This document shows positions 31,964 to 40,600 of a stretch of DNA of 43,128 bases, piece after piece. The first letter of the stretch is position 1; each line of letters starts with the position of its first letter. A program made the position numbers and the translations under genes. The stretch comes from Akkermansia sp. GTDB lineage: Bacteria; Verrucomicrobiota; Verrucomicrobiia; Verrucomicrobiales; Akkermansiaceae. The notes under the pieces were generated by a model, which was not told the DNA's origin, searched no databases, and saw nothing but the letters and a program-made list of their open reading frames with translations. The stretch spans positions 1-43,128 of the forward strand of contig JAKSOT010000008.1 in NCBI GenBank assembly GCA_024405455.1, in the 5' to 3' direction.

Positions 31964-31992
31964 TTGACTTGCGAGGAGCGTTTATATATAGT
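31964..31992 (+). promoter_or_regulatory. Promoter of the 99-residue orphan gene
   Basis: TTGACT (31964-31969), 17-bp spacer, TATAGT (31987-31992). The ATG follows after 10 nt, implying a leaderless or near-leaderless transcript. Confidence 0.7.
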
Positions 31993-32002
31993 CGAGTGGC
32001 AT

Positions 32003-32302
32003 ATGAATGTTGTATATATAGAGGCTATACGTGTGCCTGATTATTCAGGCGTGCCGTGCATGATTGCGATTCATGACGTAGACACTCACCAAGTTGAGCC
32101 AATGCCCCCACGCTACGCTAAATATAAGGATGAATATGTTTGTGTGGCGTTGTGCAGAGACAACGGAACTCGCGTGGAAATTATCATAACACCAGCACAA
32201 TATGAAGAATTGTGCCAAAAGTGGGAGAAAGGCCCCATAGAGATGGTATTGCCACATGGAGGCACAGACACGGGGATTTATATTGATACCCCGTTTCAAT
32301 AA
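32003..32302 (+). CDS. Hypothetical protein (99 aa)
   Basis: Not recognised. A 99-residue soluble protein with alternating strands (VVYIEAIRVPDYSGVPCMIAIHDV, EYVCVALCRDNGTRVEIIITPAQYEELCQKW), no signal peptide and no known motif. GC is intermediate and lower than the host average. The TTG frame start at 31961 is rejected because a strong promoter overlaps it. It ends the accessory island, before the minus-strand recO-dxs cluster. Confidence 0.55.
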   Translation: MNVVYIEAIRVPDYSGVPCMIAIHDVDTHQVEPMPPRYAKYKDEYVCVALCRDNGTRVEIIITPAQYEELCQKWEKGPIEMVLPHGGTDTGIYIDTPFQ

Positions 32303-32382
32303 TCGGCGGGTATTAAGCGGGATTGGTATGCGAACCCGCACCGGTACCACCCCGTCGTTCGGCGGGGGCGCGCTCCCTAAAC

Positions 32383-32409
32383 GCCCATCTGGCGGGAGGC
32401 CGGATGGGC
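32383..32409. terminator. Hairpin between orphan gene and recO (candidate bidirectional terminator)
   Basis: GCCCATC pairs with GATGGGC across 13 nt, with an inner GGC/GCC pairing. It lies in the 135-nt gap between convergent genes. Only short T-rich stretches flank it. Confidence 0.45.
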
Positions 32410-32437
32410 TTGGATTTTCCCGCGCCGGAAGCAAAAC

Positions 32438-32968
32438 TCATGCGAGGAGGTTCAGGAGCTCGTCCCTGCCGGCGGGGAGTTTGCGGAAGTGGCGCAGGAG
32501 TGTGGTGTGCGCGGGTATCTGCGGGCTGTAGACGCCGTGCAGGGTGGCCAGGCGCTTCTCAAAGTGGGTGAGGATGGCTGCGCGCGGCGGGTTCTGCGCG
32601 GTGTAGTCCAGCGCGCCGGCAATCAGGCGGTGCCACTCCGCATCCTGCTCACCGGTCTCCACGGTGGCCATCATGAGCTGGGCCATGTAGCCCGCCAGCC
32701 GCAGCTTGAGCAAATCCTGCCGCAGCGGCAGCCGGGCATCCAGCAGGGCGGCGCTTTTCAGCGGGTGCAAATCCCCCGTGGAGGAGAGCTCGAAAAGCAG
32801 CTCGCACTCGTGGAACAAATCCAGCCGCCCGGCGAGCTCGCTGCCAGGCTTGCGCGCGGAGCGCGCCGCCGTGCGGACGATGCCGTGCCCCTCCGTGCAC
32901 CAGCAGATGATTAGCCCGTTCTCACCCAGCGGCAGTTGGCGGAGTATCGTGCCGATGTCCTTCTCCAT
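32438..32968 (-). CDS. recO: RecO-like DNA repair protein (short)
   Basis: A 176-residue protein resembling the N-terminal OB-fold and helical part of RecO, which helps load RecA at gaps in the RecFOR pathway. The pattern ILRQLPLGENGLIICWCTEGHGIVRTAARSARKPGSELAG, then LDLFHECELLFE and LKSAALLD, follows the family. The protein is about 60 residues shorter than typical RecO and lacks a zinc cluster. Its ATG directly abuts the stop of the upstream TPR gene (TAAATG). Last gene of the argC-to-recO cluster. A diverged RecO is the best call. Confidence 0.75.
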   Translation of the reverse strand: MEKDIGTILRQLPLGENGLIICWCTEGHGIVRTAARSARKPGSELAGRLDLFHECELLFELSSTGDLHPLKSAALLDARLPLRQDLLKLRLAGYMAQLMMATVETGEQDAEWHRLIAGALDYTAQNPPRAAILTHFEKRLATLHGVYSPQIPAHTTLLRHFRKLPAGRDELLNLLA

Positions 32969-33793
32969 TTACTTCTGCTCGGCTTCCTGCCTGGGCTTGT
33001 TCACCTCCGGCAGGTACTTGTCAATCAGCCCGCTGGCGGTGATGCCGCGCTGGTACGGCACGGTGGCCTGGTTCTTGGAGAAGATGTTGTTGGCGGAGTT
33101 GACGTCCATCATGGCGTCCTGGCGCTTGCCGTAGTAGATGTTGATGGCGGCCTTGCCGTAGTAGTAGAGCGGGGTGTCGTCCAGCGGTGAGAGGTCTTTG
33201 ATGATGTCCTCCGCCAGGTCCTCGTGGCCGAGCATGAGGTGGCAGAGCATGATGCGGAAGCGCATGATGTTGATGAGCTCCTCCTCCGTGTCGTACGGCA
33301 TGTTGCGGATGATGTTCGTCAGCTCGTCGATGCAGGGCTGGAACTCCTGGCGCACCATGTGCAGGTTGGCGATGTTGAGCAGGGTGACGGGGTCCTTGGG
33401 CAGCTCTTGCTTCACCTTCTCCAGGTATTCGTCCGCGTGCTCCAGCTGCTTGAGCTCAATCATGCAGCTGAGGCGCAGGTTCCAGGAGTTCGGGTTCTCG
33501 TTGAAAATGATTTCGCAGTTGGTGATTTCCAGGATGCAGCCGTTCCAGTCGCCTTTCTGGAAAGCCTCCTTGGCGCGCGCGAAGCCCTGCAGGTACTTCT
33601 GGCGGTCGGCCTTCGGCAGGTTGGAGAACGAGACGAGCCAGGCGGGCAGCTTTTCCGCGTTCATCTCCTTTACCTTTTCCCCGCGGGGGACGACCGAGTT
33701 GGGGTTGTTCTGGGGCGACGGCTGCTGGCCCTGCGCGTTGGCGGGGATGATGGCGAGTACGGCGCAAAGTGCGGCGAGGGTGGTGGTGTTCAT
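32969..33793 (-). CDS. Secreted TPR-like protein
   Basis: A 274-residue protein with a signal peptide (about 1-20, ending ANAQ), a Gln/Pro/Asn-rich linker and TPR-like helices (SWNLRLSCMIELKQLEHADEYLEKVKQ, VTLLNIANLHMVRQEFQPCIDEL). It probably sits in the periplasm. Packed between dxs (3 nt) and recO (0 nt), so it is co-transcribed. The function is unknown; proteins of this size and kind recur in Verrucomicrobiota, by my recollection rather than a search. Confidence 0.7.
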   Translation of the reverse strand: MNTTTLAALCAVLAIIPANAQGQQPSPQNNPNSVVPRGEKVKEMNAEKLPAWLVSFSNLPKADRQKYLQGFARAKEAFQKGDWNGCILEITNCEIIFNENPNSWNLRLSCMIELKQLEHADEYLEKVKQELPKDPVTLLNIANLHMVRQEFQPCIDELTNIIRNMPYDTEEELINIMRFRIMLCHLMLGHEDLAEDIIKDLSPLDDTPLYYYGKAAINIYYGKRQDAMMDVNSANNIFSKNQATVPYQRGITASGLIDKYLPEVNKPRQEAEQK

Positions 33794-33796
33794 GGC

Positions 33797-35680
33797 TTAT
33801 TCGGGGTGGTTCAGTATGGTTTCTGCAATGGCCCGGGGTGTGAGGCCGTGTTTCTCCCGCAGAAGCTGCTGGGAGCCGTGTTCAACGAAGGTGTGGGGCC
33901 AGCCGATGCACAGCACCGGCGTGGTGATGCGGCGGCGGTTGAGGAGTTCCAGCACGGCGGAGCCGAAGCCGCCGGTGACCACGTGGTCCTCCAGCGTGAC
34001 GACGAGGCGGTGCCGCCCCGCCATTTGCAGGATGCATTCCTCATCCAGCGGGCAGATGAAGCGGGCGTTCACGCGTGTGCAGGAGACGCCGCGCTCCTGG
34101 AGCAGCTTGGCGGTTTCCGCGGCCACGCTGTTCATGTTGCCCAGCGCCAGCAGGCAGATGTCCGTTCCCTGCTCCAGCACCTGCGCCTTGCCGACGGGCA
34201 GGGGCTGCGGCTCTGCGGGGATTTCCACGCCCTCACCGCAGCCGCGCGGGTAGCGGATGGCGCTCGGGCGGTCGTTGATGCCGTTCATCGTCGCCAGCAT
34301 CTGCGCCAGTTCCGCCTCGTCCGCCGGCTGCATGAACACCAGGTTCGGGATGCACCGCAGCATTGCGATGTCGAACAGCCCGTGGTGCGTCGGCCCGTCG
34401 TCCGGCGAGAGCCCCGCGCGGTCCATGCAGAAGCGAACCGGCAGGTTTTGCAGCGCGGCATCATGCATGATCATGTCCACGCAGCGCTGCATGAACGTGG
34501 AGTACACGGCCAGATACGGCTTGAGCCCCCGGCACGCCTGTCCGCAGGCGAAGATTGCGGCGTGCTCCTCCGCTATCCCGGTATCGTAGAAGCGCTTGGG
34601 GAACTTGTCGCGGAAGATGTCCAGTTTGGTGCCGCTGGGCATGGCGGCGGTGATGGCGGTGATGGCGGGGTCGCTTGCCGCCAGCTGCGTGAGCGTGCGG
34701 CCGAAAACCTCAGAGTAGGTGGGGGTGGCGGCGTGCCCCGTGCTGCCGTCCTGCACGTTGTACTGGCCGATGCCGTGGAACTTGCAGGGGTTGCTGCTGG
34801 CGGGGGCGTAGCCGCGCCCCTTTTCCGTGATGATGTGCAGGATGACCGGCGTGTCCTGCCGCGCGATGATGCGCAGGATTTTCTCCAGCTTGCGGATGTC
34901 GTGCCCGTCTATGGGCCCGTAATAGGTGAGCCCCAGCTCCTGGAAGAAGCTCAGCGGGGTGATGAAGCCGTGCGCGGCGTGCACCAGGCGGGTCACCTGC
35001 TTCTGCGTGGCCGTGCCCGCCAGCCTCTCGATGATGGTCTTGGCGCGGTTGCGCAGCCACTCGTAGGTGTCCGTCTGCTGCAGGTTGCTGAAATACTGGG
35101 AGAGCGCGCCCACGTTCTTGTCGATGCTCCACTCGTTGTCGTTCAGGATGAGGATGAACCTGCGCGTGGTGGTGGAGATGTTGTTGAGCCCCTCCAGCGT
35201 GGTGCCGCAGCCGAACGAGCCGTCGCCCACCACGGAAACCACATGGTAGTCCTCCCCAGCCAGATCCCTGGCCGCGGCCATGCCCAGCCCCGCGGAGAGC
35301 GCCGTGCCCGCGTGCCCCGCGCCATAGGCGTCGTGCTCGGATTCGCTGCGCTTCATGAACCCGCACAGCCCGCCGAACTGGCGGATGGTGCCGATTTCTC
35401 CCACGCGCCCCGTGAGCATCTTGTGCACGTAGCTCTGGTGGGAGACGTCAAAGAGTATCTTGTCCCGCGGCGTGCCGAACACGCGGTGCAGCGCTATGCA
35501 GAGCTCCACCACGCCCAGGTTCGGCGCCAGGTGCCCGCCCGTGTGGGACAGCGTTTCTATCAGCGTGGAGCGTATCTCCGCGGCAAGCTGCGGCAGCGTC
35601 TCCGCCGGCAGGTTTTTCACATCCTGCGGGGAGTGGATGGATGCCAGCAGGGGCGGCAGGCTAGCGCAGGGAGAACTCAT
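33797..35680 (-). CDS. dxs: 1-deoxy-D-xylulose-5-phosphate synthase
   Basis: Condenses pyruvate and glyceraldehyde-3-phosphate with thiamine diphosphate at the head of the MEP isoprenoid pathway. The 627-residue protein has SHTGGHLAPNLGVVELCIALH, KILFDVSHQSYVHKMLTGR, the ThDP motif GDGSFGCGTTLEGLNN (about 152-167), YYGPIDGHD, and the transketolase C-terminal parts (DTGIAEEHA, DDGPTHHG, YPRG). The start overlaps the end of xseB by 20 bp, a pairing seen in many genomes. Confidence 0.97.
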   Translation of the reverse strand: MSSPCASLPPLLASIHSPQDVKNLPAETLPQLAAEIRSTLIETLSHTGGHLAPNLGVVELCIALHRVFGTPRDKILFDVSHQSYVHKMLTGRVGEIGTIRQFGGLCGFMKRSESEHDAYGAGHAGTALSAGLGMAAARDLAGEDYHVVSVVGDGSFGCGTTLEGLNNISTTTRRFILILNDNEWSIDKNVGALSQYFSNLQQTDTYEWLRNRAKTIIERLAGTATQKQVTRLVHAAHGFITPLSFFQELGLTYYGPIDGHDIRKLEKILRIIARQDTPVILHIITEKGRGYAPASSNPCKFHGIGQYNVQDGSTGHAATPTYSEVFGRTLTQLAASDPAITAITAAMPSGTKLDIFRDKFPKRFYDTGIAEEHAAIFACGQACRGLKPYLAVYSTFMQRCVDMIMHDAALQNLPVRFCMDRAGLSPDDGPTHHGLFDIAMLRCIPNLVFMQPADEAELAQMLATMNGINDRPSAIRYPRGCGEGVEIPAEPQPLPVGKAQVLEQGTDICLLALGNMNSVAAETAKLLQERGVSCTRVNARFICPLDEECILQMAGRHRLVVTLEDHVVTGGFGSAVLELLNRRRITTPVLCIGWPHTFVEHGSQQLLREKHGLTPRAIAETILNHPE

Positions 35681-35927
35681 CGCTCGCTTCCTCCGGGCTT
35701 TCCGCGGCTTCCGCCCCGGTTTCCGCCGGTGCCTCCAGCTTGCGGATCTTGAGCTCCGCCTCCGCCAGCATCTTCTTGCTGCTGCGCAGGAGGGTGAGCC
35801 CCTCTTCCGCCAAGGCTATCATCTGTTCCATGCCGGTGGACGGGTTGTCCATCAGGGAGACGATTTCCTCCAGCCGCGCGGCGGCTTGCTCAAAGCTGGG
35901 GGCTTTCCGGCTGTCCTTGGTCGCCAT
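35661..35927 (-). CDS. xseB: Exodeoxyribonuclease VII small subunit
   Basis: An 88-residue helical subunit of ExoVII. The conserved block SFEQAAARLEEIVSLMDNPSTGMEQMIALAEEGLTLLRSSKKMLAEAELKI covers residues 11-62, followed by an acidic, disordered tail. xseA is not in the window. It overlaps dxs by 20 bp and lies 14 nt after the membrane-protein gene. Confidence 0.92.
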   Translation of the reverse strand: MATKDSRKAPSFEQAAARLEEIVSLMDNPSTGMEQMIALAEEGLTLLRSSKKMLAEAELKIRKLEAPAETGAEAAESPEEASDEFSLR

Positions 35928-35941
35928 GGGGCATGCGGGGG

Positions 35942-37798
35942 TTAGCGCTTGTTGTAGGGAGTGCGGCTGTAGTAGATGATATCCGCCCCCAGCAGGAAGT
36001 TGCGGTACGGGTACTGGCCGCTGGAGGACACCAGGCTGCCCAGCGTGCGAGTGGTCGTCTGGTTGTTGGAGTGCTCCGTGAACAGATCCGCAAACGCCAT
36101 GTTGTGCTTGGGCGCCAGCTGCAGCAGCTTGCCTTCCAGCGCCAGCGGGGCAAAGTCCGCGGAATCGTTGATGATGCCCGCCACGCCGCCGGCCGGCATG
36201 GCGTGGGACGTGGGCGTGATCAGGAAGCCCTGTATGCCCTGGTTGCCGCGCCCGAAGATGGGCTCCAGAACCGTGGTGAACTCATCGATGCTGCGCGGCA
36301 GCCACAGAGCCTTGCGGTCTGCGTACCATGCCACCGCCCACGGCTGGTCCGTCACGATGATGTCCTCGGAGTTGGTCATGTCGTACAGGTCGCCGTTGAG
36401 TTTGGGCGGGTAGTACGGGGGATAGTGCGGCAGGCCGCGCGCGCTCGTCCACAGGCCGAGGTAGAGCTGCTTGGGCAGCTGGAAGAGGAAGAGCCCGGAG
36501 GAGATGATGAGCATGCAGAAGATGATGAGTGCGCGCATCGGCTTCAGGTTCTGCCCCAGGTTCATGCGCGCCAGCAGGTTGAACACCATCGCCAGGCCGT
36601 ACGCCGCAAACACCGGCGCAAACAGGATGGTCAGCTGGGACACCCCCAGCGGCGCCGTCTCACCGAACAGCGCAAGCCCCAGGCAGGAGAACAGCCACAT
36701 GAAGAACACGCACCACTTCACTCCCTCCACAATGTCGCTCTTGAAGCGGTTGAACAGCGCCAGCAGGAAGAACGGCGTCACCACTATGGAACCCATGTTG
36801 GTGTAGAGCGTGTTGAACTGCGCGAAGGTGTAGCCGAAGAGCCGAAGGAAGAAGTTGGAGTTGTTGAAGTCCACGCTCGCCTCCGCCGTGCTGCGCATCA
36901 GCTGGTGGCCGGATTCCCCGCCGAAACCGAAGTACACCGCGTGCAGGAACTTGTCCGTTATGCCGCCCGTGGGCGCACAGGCCGACAACGCAGGAAGCAG
37001 CACCAGGAAGCACAAGATGATGACGCCGTATGCGGCGTGGAGTCCCTTGGGCTTGAAGTTGAGCCCGCAGTACAGCACAAGCCCCAGGGCAATCCAGATG
37101 CCCATGTAGTTGCACAGGCAGAGCAGGGCTGCGCACAGGAAGGAGAGGCAGCTCCACAGCGCGCATGCCGAGGGGCGCTGCTCCTTGTCGTGGTGTATGG
37201 CGCAGGTCAGGCAGAGCAGGGAGCCGAGCAGGAGCGACATCATGAGCGTTTGCGCCAGGCCGCTCACCGCGTACTGCAGCATCAGCTCGCTTAGCCCCAT
37301 GAACGCCACCACCGTGCAGGCTATCATTTCGTCGAACAGCTTGATGCACAAGAAGTATGCCAGTACCAGCGAGGTGAGGAAGAAAATGGTGCTCACGCCC
37401 GCTATGACACGGTCGCCGCCGTACACGTTCGAGAGCTCTGCATCCATGCGGTTGCTCTCAAAGTTGTCGTACCCTGTCACCTTGATGGCGGTAGACAGGA
37501 TGCGCGGGTAGAGCGGGGCGTAGTTGGTGTCTGCAAAGGCGTTGAAGTTGATGGCCTCGCGCTTCTTCACCGTGTCCATGGCCTTCACGTCGATGGGGCG
37601 GAGCATTTTGGATGTGGCGCCCTCGCCGCGCGCTATCTGGCGGGCTATTTGCGCCTGGTCCATGGCTGCCGGCTGGTCCAGCCCGCGGAAGGTGATGAAG
37701 AGCTGGAAGAACGCTAGGCCGACGATGATGACACCGATGAGGACCCTGATGCCCGAGAAGAACTTCCGCTGGTGCTCGCGTACTGCTAGATGTTGCAT
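35942..37798 (-). CDS. Multi-pass membrane protein, GT-C/GT39-like
   Basis: A 618-residue integral membrane protein with about 10-12 predicted helices. The first helix (about 15-37) is followed by a large loop containing PAAMDQAQIARQIARGEG, like the acidic first-loop motif of GT-C glycosyltransferases (the PMT/ArnT type), then many hydrophobic segments and a soluble C-terminal domain (about 440-618). It may transfer sugars from a lipid carrier in the periplasm, but the donor-binding residues cannot be confirmed. Co-directional with xseB (14 nt) and the NtrC-type regulator (15 nt). Confidence 0.6.
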   Translation of the reverse strand: MQHLAVREHQRKFFSGIRVLIGVIIVGLAFFQLFITFRGLDQPAAMDQAQIARQIARGEGATSKMLRPIDVKAMDTVKKREAINFNAFADTNYAPLYPRILSTAIKVTGYDNFESNRMDAELSNVYGGDRVIAGVSTIFFLTSLVLAYFLCIKLFDEMIACTVVAFMGLSELMLQYAVSGLAQTLMMSLLLGSLLCLTCAIHHDKEQRPSACALWSCLSFLCAALLCLCNYMGIWIALGLVLYCGLNFKPKGLHAAYGVIILCFLVLLPALSACAPTGGITDKFLHAVYFGFGGESGHQLMRSTAEASVDFNNSNFFLRLFGYTFAQFNTLYTNMGSIVVTPFFLLALFNRFKSDIVEGVKWCVFFMWLFSCLGLALFGETAPLGVSQLTILFAPVFAAYGLAMVFNLLARMNLGQNLKPMRALIIFCMLIISSGLFLFQLPKQLYLGLWTSARGLPHYPPYYPPKLNGDLYDMTNSEDIIVTDQPWAVAWYADRKALWLPRSIDEFTTVLEPIFGRGNQGIQGFLITPTSHAMPAGGVAGIINDSADFAPLALEGKLLQLAPKHNMAFADLFTEHSNNQTTTRTLGSLVSSSGQYPYRNFLLGADIIYYSRTPYNKR

Positions 37799-37813
37799 AA
37801 TGGTGGTGTACTG

Positions 37814-39193
37814 TTAGTGTGAAGAGGATTGAGCCATCTTGCGCTGGAGCGTCCGCCGGTCTATGCCCAGCAGCTTGGCGGCTTCCGTGCGGTTGCCGTG
37901 GACTGCCAGCAGGGCGCGGCGTATGGTTTCCTGCTCCAGTAATTTTAGGTTATAAGTGGGGTGGTTATCAAGCACAAAATCAGGCGCGGTGGCTTTTTGC
38001 CTGTTCTTTGCGCCGCCTTGCGTGCGGGAATGCAGGTATTCCGGCAGGTCGGCGGGGGTGACCTCTCCGCCGCTGCACATGACCACGCCGTGCTCGATGG
38101 CGGTGCGCAGCTGGCGCACGTTGCCCGGCCAACCATAGGCGGTCAGCGCATCCAGCGCGGGGCGGGTGAGGTGCAGGCCCTCCTTGCGGTTCTCCGCGCC
38201 CAGCTCCTTGAGGAAGGCGTTGGCCATGAGCACGATGTCCTCCCGCCGTTCGCGCAGCGGGGGCAGGGTGATGGAGATGACGTTGAGGCGCTGGTAGAGG
38301 TCCAGGCGGAAGGTGCCTGCGGCCACCATGGCCTCCAGGTCGCGGTTGGTGGCGGCGAGCACGCGCACATCCACGGGGATGCTCTTGTTGCTGCCCACGC
38401 GCTCGATGGATTTCTCCGCCAGCACGCGCAGCAGCTTCACCTGCGTGGGGATGTCGATTTCCCCGATCTCGTCCAGGAAGATGGTGCCGCCGTCCGCCTC
38501 CTCGAACCTGCCGATGCGGCGCTGTACCGCCCCGGTGAACGAGCCCTTCTCATGCCCGAACAGCTCGCTCTCCATCAGTTGCGGGGAGAGCGCGGCGCAG
38601 TTCACCGGCACGAATTTGGCGTTGCCGCGCGTGGAGAGGTTGTGGATGGCGCGCGCCGCCAGCTCCTTGCCGGTGCCGGTCTCTCCCTGGATGAGCACGG
38701 TGGCGTTGGTGGGGGCCACGCGGCGGATGCGGTTGAAGATGTCCTGCATCTGCGGGCTGTCCCCCAGCAGGCGGTCCAGCCCGGAGTTGGGGTTGAGCCT
38801 CGCGGCAAGCTCGTGGTTGGCCGTCTCCAGCTCCTGCGTGTGGGACGCCCGCTTGAGCAGCAGCTCCACCTCGTCCAGGTTCAGCGGCTTGTTCAGGAAG
38901 TAGTATGCGCCGTGCCGCTTGGCCTCCGCCGCCGTGTCCGGGCTGCCGTAGGCGGTCATCATGATGCACTGCGGCGGCCGCGGCAGCGCACGCGCGTGGT
39001 CGATGAGGTCCATCCCGCTCTCCCCGCCCAGCCGCAGGTCCGTGAGCATCAGGTCCACCGGCTCGCTGTCCAGGATGGCGCGCGCACCCTTGGCGTTGGC
39101 CGCGGGGAACACCTCGTAGCTGTCCTCCAGCGCCGCGGCCAGCGTCTGGCGCGTGCCTTTCTCGTCGTCTACGATGAGGAGGACAGGTTTCAT
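37814..39193 (-). CDS. NtrC-family sigma-54-dependent response regulator
   Basis: A 459-residue activator with three intact domains. The receiver has IVDDE and phospho-acceptor Asp52 in LMLTDLRLGG. The AAA+ domain has GETGTGKELAARAIH (Walker A, about 170), ELFGHEKGSFTGA (sigma-54-contacting loop), GGTIFLDEIGEID (Walker B) and the WPGNVRQLR sensor. A Fis-type HTH at the C-terminus reads GNRTEAAKLLGIDRRTLQRKM. No cognate kinase is adjacent. It begins 10 nt after argC, so it may be expressed with arginine synthesis. Targets are unknown; envelope or pilus genes would be plausible. Confidence 0.95.
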   Translation of the reverse strand: MKPVLLIVDDEKGTRQTLAAALEDSYEVFPAANAKGARAILDSEPVDLMLTDLRLGGESGMDLIDHARALPRPPQCIMMTAYGSPDTAAEAKRHGAYYFLNKPLNLDEVELLLKRASHTQELETANHELAARLNPNSGLDRLLGDSPQMQDIFNRIRRVAPTNATVLIQGETGTGKELAARAIHNLSTRGNAKFVPVNCAALSPQLMESELFGHEKGSFTGAVQRRIGRFEEADGGTIFLDEIGEIDIPTQVKLLRVLAEKSIERVGSNKSIPVDVRVLAATNRDLEAMVAAGTFRLDLYQRLNVISITLPPLRERREDIVLMANAFLKELGAENRKEGLHLTRPALDALTAYGWPGNVRQLRTAIEHGVVMCSGGEVTPADLPEYLHSRTQGGAKNRQKATAPDFVLDNHPTYNLKLLEQETIRRALLAVHGNRTEAAKLLGIDRRTLQRKMAQSSSH

Positions 39194-39203
39194 GGAAATA
39201 TTA

Positions 39204-40244
39204 CTATATTAGCCAGAGACCCTCGGTCTCGTCGAACCCGAACATGATGTTGAAGGCGTGCACGCCCTGGCCGCCCGCGCCCTTGATCACGTTGTCCTCC
39301 GCGCTCATGAGCACGGCGCGGTGCGTGCGCGCGTCCACCGCCCAGCCGATGTCCACAAAGTTGGTGCGCGTCACGTTCTTGGTGTCGGCCGGCTTGTTGC
39401 CCATCAGGCGCACGAACGGACTGTGCGCGTAGGCGGCCTCGTAGCAGGCGGAGATTTGCTCCTGCGTGACGCCGGGTGCCAGCTTGGCCACCGTGGTGGT
39501 GAGAATGCCGGTGTTGACGGGCATGAGGTGGGGTGTGAAGGTGATGGTGAGCTTGCGCCCCGCGGCGGCGGAGAGCTCCTGCTCAATCTCGGAGAGGTGG
39601 CGGTGGCGCGGCACGCTGTAGGCGCGCATGCTCTCGTTGCACTCGCAGAAATGGTACTGCACGTCCGCCTTGCGCCCGGCGCCGGAAACGCCGCTGCCAC
39701 TGTTCACCACAATGTCGTCCGGCAGCACCAGCCCCGCCTTCAGCAGCGGCACCAGCGGCAGGATGATGCTGGTGGGGTAGCAGCCGGGAGAACCCACAAT
39801 GCGCGCCTTCTCTATCTCCTCGCGGTGCCATTCCGGCATGCCGTACACCGCCTCCTGCAGCAGCTCCACGTCCGGGTGCGGCTTGCCGTAGAACTCCTCG
39901 TACACCGCAGGGTCGTTCAGGCGGAAATCCGCAGAAAGGTCAATCACGCGGATGCCCGCCTCCACCAGCCCGCGCCCGTACGACGCTGAAACCCCGTGCG
40001 GCAGCGCCAGGAACGCCGCCTCCGCACCCGTGGCCGCTATCGCCGCCACATCGGAATCCGTGAACTCCAGGTCCGCCCCCGGCACATGCCGGAAGCGCGG
40101 GAAAAGATCGCTCACCTTCTGTCCCGCATACTGGCGGGACGTGGCGCAAACCAGCTCCACACCGCTATGGCGCAGCAGGATGCGCAGCAGCTCCTGCCCC
40201 GTGTATCCGCTCGCTCCAACTACCGCTGTCTTTACCTTCTTCAT
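39204..40244 (-). CDS. argC: N-acetyl-gamma-glutamyl-phosphate reductase
   Basis: NADPH-dependent reduction step of arginine synthesis. The 346-residue protein has the Rossmann start KTAVVGASGYTGQELLR, ALPHGVS, DLSADFRLND, the catalytic Cys in GSPGCYPTSIIL (about 150-161) and the HLMPVNTGILTT substrate segment (usually RGI). ATG 40244 is the family start; the longer open frame upstream is an artefact of the tRNA-linked repeats. The promoter -10 box is only 9 nt before the ATG, so the mRNA would be nearly leaderless. Head of the argC-to-recO cluster. Confidence 0.96.
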   Translation of the reverse strand: MKKVKTAVVGASGYTGQELLRILLRHSGVELVCATSRQYAGQKVSDLFPRFRHVPGADLEFTDSDVAAIAATGAEAAFLALPHGVSASYGRGLVEAGIRVIDLSADFRLNDPAVYEEFYGKPHPDVELLQEAVYGMPEWHREEIEKARIVGSPGCYPTSIILPLVPLLKAGLVLPDDIVVNSGSGVSGAGRKADVQYHFCECNESMRAYSVPRHRHLSEIEQELSAAAGRKLTITFTPHLMPVNTGILTTTVAKLAPGVTQEQISACYEAAYAHSPFVRLMGNKPADTKNVTRTNFVDIGWAVDARTHRAVLMSAEDNVIKGAGGQGVHAFNIMFGFDETEGLWLI

Positions 40245-40253
40245 GCCGTGGAA

Positions 40254-40282
40254 ACTATACCATGAAAAAAAGGTGTTGACAA
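40254..40282 (-). promoter_or_regulatory. argC operon promoter
   Basis: Minus-strand TTGTCA (40277-40282), 17-bp spacer, TATAGT (40254-40259). The -35 box overlaps that of the divergent tRNA promoter. Confidence 0.7.
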
Positions 40283-40304
40283 CTTCAAAATCCTTGCGTA
40301 TACT
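40276..40304 (+). promoter_or_regulatory. tRNA-Pro promoter
   Basis: Consensus TTGACA (40276-40281), 17-bp spacer, TATACT (40299-40304), about 40 nt before the tRNA. Confidence 0.8.
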
Positions 40305-40345
40305 CATTCCCGCCGACACCCCAAGGGGGACGGCAAACACTAATT

Positions 40346-40419
40346 CGGGCAGTAGCGCAGTCTGGTAGCGCACTTGCATGGGGTGCAAGGGGTCGTGGGT
40401 TCGAATCCCGCTTGCCCGA
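40346..40419 (+). tRNA. tRNA-Pro (anticodon GGG)
   Basis: A full cloverleaf can be drawn. The acceptor stem CGGGCAG pairs with TTGCCCG, the D-arm contains AGTCTGGTAGCGC, the anticodon stem CTTGC/GCAAG encloses loop ATGGGGT with anticodon GGG, and the T-arm has GGTTCGAATC. The discriminator base is A and CCA is not encoded (CGA follows). Resembles E. coli proL-type tRNA-Pro. It reads CCC and CCU codons, suiting a GC-rich genome. Confidence 0.93.
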
Positions 40420-40600
40420 CGAAAACAGGGGCGGTCCAGCCGTAAGGTTGGGCCGCCCCTGTTTTGTTTCCGCCCGGATTCGAACACACGACCCCGGAGG
40501 GGGAGTGGGCGTGGCGTGCCGGTGGCACGCCGCGACCCTGCGCCCCTGACACACCTGTCAGGGGGAACCGCTGCGCAGCAGCGGCGCAGGGGGCGGGTAG
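40404..40600 (+). repeat. 197-bp structured tandem repeat, unit 1 (begins inside tRNA-Pro)
   Basis: The first unit starts in the tRNA T-arm, so its first 16 bases are the functional tRNA 3' end. It then contains a long hairpin, an inverted T-arm-like sequence (GGATTCGAACACACGACCCC, complementary to the tRNA with one mismatch), and three more hairpins (GGCGTGCC-GGT-GGCACGCC, CCCCTGACA-TGTCAGGGG, CCGCTGC-GCAGCGG). Confidence 0.9.
40422..40465 (+). terminator. tRNA-Pro terminator hairpin
   Basis: AAAACAGGGGCGG pairs with CCGCCCCTGTTTT around an 18-nt segment that itself pairs partly (GTCC/GGGC), followed by TTTGTTTC. It starts three bases after the tRNA and is repeated in units 2 and 3. Confidence 0.75.
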
